Below are positions 6,421 to 8,015 of a stretch of 8,015 bases of DNA, piece after piece. Below the pieces are notes generated by a model. That model was given only the letters and a program-made list of their open reading frames with translations, was not told the origin of the DNA and ran no database searches. Numbering within the stretch: position 1 is the first letter of the stretch; the number at the start of each line of letters is the position of its first letter. A program made the translations under genes and the position numbers. Source of the DNA: Chloroflexota bacterium (lineage in GTDB: Bacteria > Chloroflexota > Anaerolineae > Anaerolineales > UBA4823); the NCBI GenBank assembly GCA_030669775.1, contig DAOVCZ010000076.1, positions 1 through 8,015 on the forward strand, written 5' to 3'.

Positions 6421-6699
6421 ATGAGCGAAGATTCTCTTGTTCAGAGGGCATACACGAGTGTCTTAGAGCATTTCATTGAGCATGGACGAGCATCCCACTA
6501 CGCAGAGCTTGCCAAGTTCCTCGGTATTCAGATCGACGAAGCCAGAGTCCTGGTTAGGGACACGGCTTCCGCAGCCCCTATCGCTAGCAGCTGGCTCTCG
6601 CATGACACGGATTATATTGAATCATGGGCTCCGTTCTCGAATATCCCTACCCACAATAAAATCTCTATTGATGGTGAGCAGAAATGGTCTGGCCAATGA
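6421..6699 (+). CDS. Truncated MerB-like N-terminal domain protein, copy 2
   Basis: A 92-residue paralogue of the 4853-5131 product. It differs at five residues (V to A and P to S at 24-25, Y to S at 51, H to Q at 88, Y to S at 91) and at six silent sites. It has the better ribosome binding site: AAAGGAGGG ending at 6413, seven bases before the ATG at 6421. An ATG at 6388, in a different leader, is in frame but poorly placed and not conserved. The product again ends W-S-G-Q followed by TGA where the family has its Cys. Reading on gives G-M-E-V-L-A-A-R-W-L, which resembles the family's G-L-E-A-L-A-x-x-W, and then passes into epimerase-like sequence. So the missing C-terminal domain has been replaced, not just interrupted. 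Confidence 0.65.
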   Translation: MSEDSLVQRAYTSVLEHFIEHGRASHYAELAKFLGIQIDEARVLVRDTASAAPIASSWLSHDTDYIESWAPFSNIPTHNKISIDGEQKWSGQ

Positions 6700-6702
6700 G
6701 GG

Positions 6703-7120
6703 ATGGAAGTGCTGGCCGCCCGCTGGCTCCTCGCCCGCCGCTTGCTTGGAGTCTGGCGAAGACCAACTTGGATCCACTTGCTCTCTTTACCTGACTTTCT
6801 CACCTGCACAGTATCTGCGATTGAAGGTGACCATATCTCAGGGATCTACAACCTCGGAGATGACGCGCCGACTACCTTACAAGAGTATTGCCGAGAGGTG
6901 GGGTTATGCTAAACCGTGGCGGGGTCCTCAGTGGCTGTTTCCGCTGGCCGGAGGAATAACAGAAGCGGCCGCGCTGCTTCTGAACAAACCTGCTCCCCCA
7001 ACCCGTGATTTCATTCGCATCGGTATGGCTTCCTATGTCTCGAATACAGACCGGATGAAAGCGGAATTGCTGCCAGAATTGGCTTATCCAAGCCTTCAAT
7101 CAGGGCTATCATTGTTATAA
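6703..7120 (+). pseudogene. C-terminal remnant of an NAD-dependent epimerase/dehydratase, frameshifted
   Basis: Two adjoining frames together read as the last about 135 residues of an extended-SDR epimerase. The first (from about 6745) gives R-R-P-T-W-I-H-L-L-S-L-P-D-F-L, then A-I-E-G-D-H-I-S-G-I-Y-N-L-G-D-D and P-T-T-L-Q-E, and then runs into a TAA at 6910-6912. The second picks up from about 6887 as I-A-E-R-W-G-Y-A-K-P-W-R-G-P and continues through L-N-K-P-A-P-P-T-R-D-F-I and M-K-A-E-L-L-P-E-L to a TAA at 7118-7120. The shift near 6886 and the lack of the Rossmann N-terminus mark it as inactive. The substrate-binding and C-terminal region of such enzymes acts on nucleotide sugars or related substrates; which one cannot be told. 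The text from 6703 to about 6745 belongs either to the MerB-like gene or to the junction. Confidence 0.75.
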
Positions 7121-7296
7121 ACAGGATCCCGTTGCCAAATAACAGCATCTGCTCAATTATATATATTGGGAAGAACTATTCGGGCTAATCACCTTTGATC
7201 TGATTTTCTTTTGAGATTTTCACTCCCTTTCATCAACTGAAAACCCTATCCATCTGAATGGCAATCGCAGCATATTCGAGTTCGAGGTAAAAGCAA
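7121..7296. other. Intergenic between convergent genes, nothing recognised
   Basis: AT-rich sequence between the epimerase remnant and the bacterioferritin terminator. I see no open frame of note, repeat or RNA gene. Confidence 0.4.
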
Positions 7297-7325
7297 AAAG
7301 GCTGCCCGAAAATTGAGCAGCCTTT
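7297..7325 (-). terminator. Intrinsic terminator of the bacterioferritin gene, possibly bidirectional
   Basis: AAAGGCTGC (7297-7305) pairs with GCAGCCTTT (7317-7325): nine perfect pairs, 11-base loop. On the minus strand the stem is followed by TTTTTGCTTTT, a good U-tract. On the plus strand TTTATCTTTT follows, so it may also stop readthrough from the epimerase remnant. It lies 32 bases past the bacterioferritin stop. Confidence 0.85.
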
Positions 7326-7357
7326 ATCTTTTGTCTGAAACAATCTGCTTCCTAAAA

Positions 7358-7855
7358 TTATTCTCCCCCAGCGCCAGCGGCCAGGTTCTTACTTCGTTCT
7401 ATTGATTGTAAGGCCAGGTAGCGCTCTCCAAATTTATCAATATTCTCCATTTCATTATCGTATTGATCGAAATGACGCTCTTCATCATCCACTAAACCCT
7501 CAAACACTTTTCGGGATGCCGAATCAGCGTTGGCAGAACAGTCATTTGCCCAAACGTTATAATCCTTGGTGCTGTCCTCTTCCATTTTCCTGGCCAGTTC
7601 CAGCATTTTTCTTACCTCATGGATTTTCTGCACCGGCATCGAGGCGACCATTTCTACTTCGCCACCCAGGAACAAGATCCGTTCAGCGCAGCGTTCAATG
7701 TGGCCCATCTCTTCGATTGCGGTCTTAAAAAACAACCCAGCTAGCAGATCATAGCCCTGATCTTCACAGTGGAAGTGGAAATACATGTACTGGTGCACTG
7801 CAGATAATTCATCGGCGACCGCTTTATTGAGCAGATCGATACTTTTTTCGTGCAT
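7358..7855 (-). CDS. bfr: Bacterioferritin (iron storage/detoxification)
   Basis: This 165-residue ferritin-like protein forms a four-helix bundle that oxidises Fe(II) at a di-iron site and would assemble into an iron-storing shell in the cytosol. Ferroxidase ligands are visible: Glu16 in A-D-E-L-S-A-V-H-Q-Y, Glu49 and His52 in I-E-E-M-G-H, a Glu at 92-93, and Glu125 with His128 in D-E-E-R-H. Met50, between Glu49 and His52, matches the axial haem Met52 of E. coli Bfr, so haem binding at the dimer interface is likely. The wording (M-H-E-K-S-I-D-L-L-N-K-A-V-A-D-E-L) is closest to the Bacteroidetes-type bacterioferritins I remember. An ATG seven codons upstream (7876) is in frame, but AGGAG at 7864-7868 sits eight bases before the ATG at 7855, which is therefore the start. 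The gene is monocistronic by its own promoter and terminator. Confidence 0.92.
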   Translation of the reverse strand: MHEKSIDLLNKAVADELSAVHQYMYFHFHCEDQGYDLLAGLFFKTAIEEMGHIERCAERILFLGGEVEMVASMPVQKIHEVRKMLELARKMEEDSTKDYNVWANDCSANADSASRKVFEGLVDDEERHFDQYDNEMENIDKFGERYLALQSIERSKNLAAGAGGE

Positions 7856-7863
7856 TTTTATTT

Positions 7864-7868
7864 CTCCT
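7864..7868 (-). promoter_or_regulatory. Ribosome binding site fixing the bacterioferritin start
   Basis: AGGAG on the minus strand, eight bases before the ATG at 7855. It falls inside the extra seven codons of the longer frame, which rules out the upstream ATG at 7876. Confidence 0.8.
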
Positions 7869-7888
7869 GTGAACATTGAAATCTTTGT

Positions 7889-7903
7889 TGATCATAATTA
7901 TAG
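7889..7903 (-). promoter_or_regulatory. Bacterioferritin -10 box overlapped by a PerR-like sequence
   Basis: On the minus strand a perfect TATAAT lies at 7902-7897, giving a start near 7890 and an about 35-base leader. No good -35 box is seen at 16-18 bases, so an activator or an extended promoter may be needed. The 15 bases CTATAATTATGATCA match 11 of the 14 fixed positions of the Bacillus PerR consensus (TTATAAT-N-ATTATAA). AT-rich promoters reach such a score by chance fairly often, so the operator part is a guess while the -10 is reasonable. Confidence 0.4.
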
Positions 7904-8015
7904 ACCAGATTCGCTCTTCCGGCTCCTCTTCAGATTTGAATCTAGTAATTCCTTATCTGGTTTGACATTATTCATTGCCCATCACCTGGTCAATGCTCAA
8001 GCTTGTGTCGATCGG

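Larger units (their letters stand above)
6346..6701 (+). repeat. Direct repeat copy 2 (promoter plus MerB-like domain gene)
   Basis: Second copy of the 4779-5133 unit, about 1.57 kb downstream in the same orientation. The two copies bracket the AttH-like gene, so homologous recombination between them would delete it. The nearly identical stretch again ends just after the TGA. Confidence 0.92.

Noticed and set aside
4779..6701. Composite transposon or insertion sequence formed by the two direct repeats
   Set aside because: No transposase, terminal inverted repeats or target-site duplications are visible in or next to either copy.
7404..7728. Plus-strand open frames across the bacterioferritin gene
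   Set aside because: They are shadows of a clear minus-strand gene with full ferroxidase ligands.
7968..8015. Minus-strand open frame entering from the right edge (PIDTSLSIDQVMGNE, stop at 7968), followed by a 25-codon frame starting just after it and ending in the bacterioferritin promoter
   Set aside because: Fifteen codons are too few to support a partial gene, and the 25-codon frame has no clear ribosome binding site. Either could be real, but neither can be shown.

Overview
The window looks like an accessory, gene-sparse stretch of a bacterial chromosome or metagenomic contig of intermediate GC. The gene families fit an Anaerolineae-like Chloroflexota: a TIG-like lipoprotein, a MerB-type winged-helix domain, an AttH/CrtC-like protein and a Bacteroides-type bacterioferritin. 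This placement is inferred from remembered family distributions, since no rRNA or other phylogenetic marker is present. Seven genes look intact or nearly so. One gene is cut by the left edge, one is frameshifted, and two gene remnants are present.

Left part (1-3289, all +): the end of an unrecognised gene; a secreted lipoprotein (355-1155); a lactonase-type metallo-beta-lactamase-fold hydrolase (1391-2212); and a DinB-like four-helix protein (2423-3289). Gaps of about 180-240 bases separate the last three, so they are probably separate transcription units rather than one operon.

Middle (3290-4643, +): two small integral membrane proteins, both apparently starting at TTG with a good Shine-Dalgarno sequence. 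The first carries a clear single-base frameshift near 4017. The second resembles the GlpM/DUF3147 type.

Right-centre (4779-7120, +) is the unusual part. A unit of about 355 bp, made of a sigma70-type promoter plus a 92-codon MerB-like N-terminal domain gene, occurs twice in direct orientation. The coding parts are about 96% identical. Between the copies lies an intact AttH/CrtC-like lipocalin-fold gene. Copy 1 is followed by what may be the decayed Rossmann N-terminus of an extended SDR. Copy 2 is followed by the clear but frameshifted C-terminus of an NAD-dependent epimerase. Both short genes stop with TGA at the codon where MerB-family proteins carry the catalytic cysteine. Substitutions between the copies are skewed to synonymous, and the promoter is conserved, which hints that the short product is maintained.

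Right end (7297-8015): a bacterioferritin gene on the minus strand with a strong intrinsic terminator, a clear Shine-Dalgarno sequence and a -10 box overlapped by an AT-rich PerR-like sequence. No tRNA, rRNA, CRISPR array, transposase or integrase was seen.
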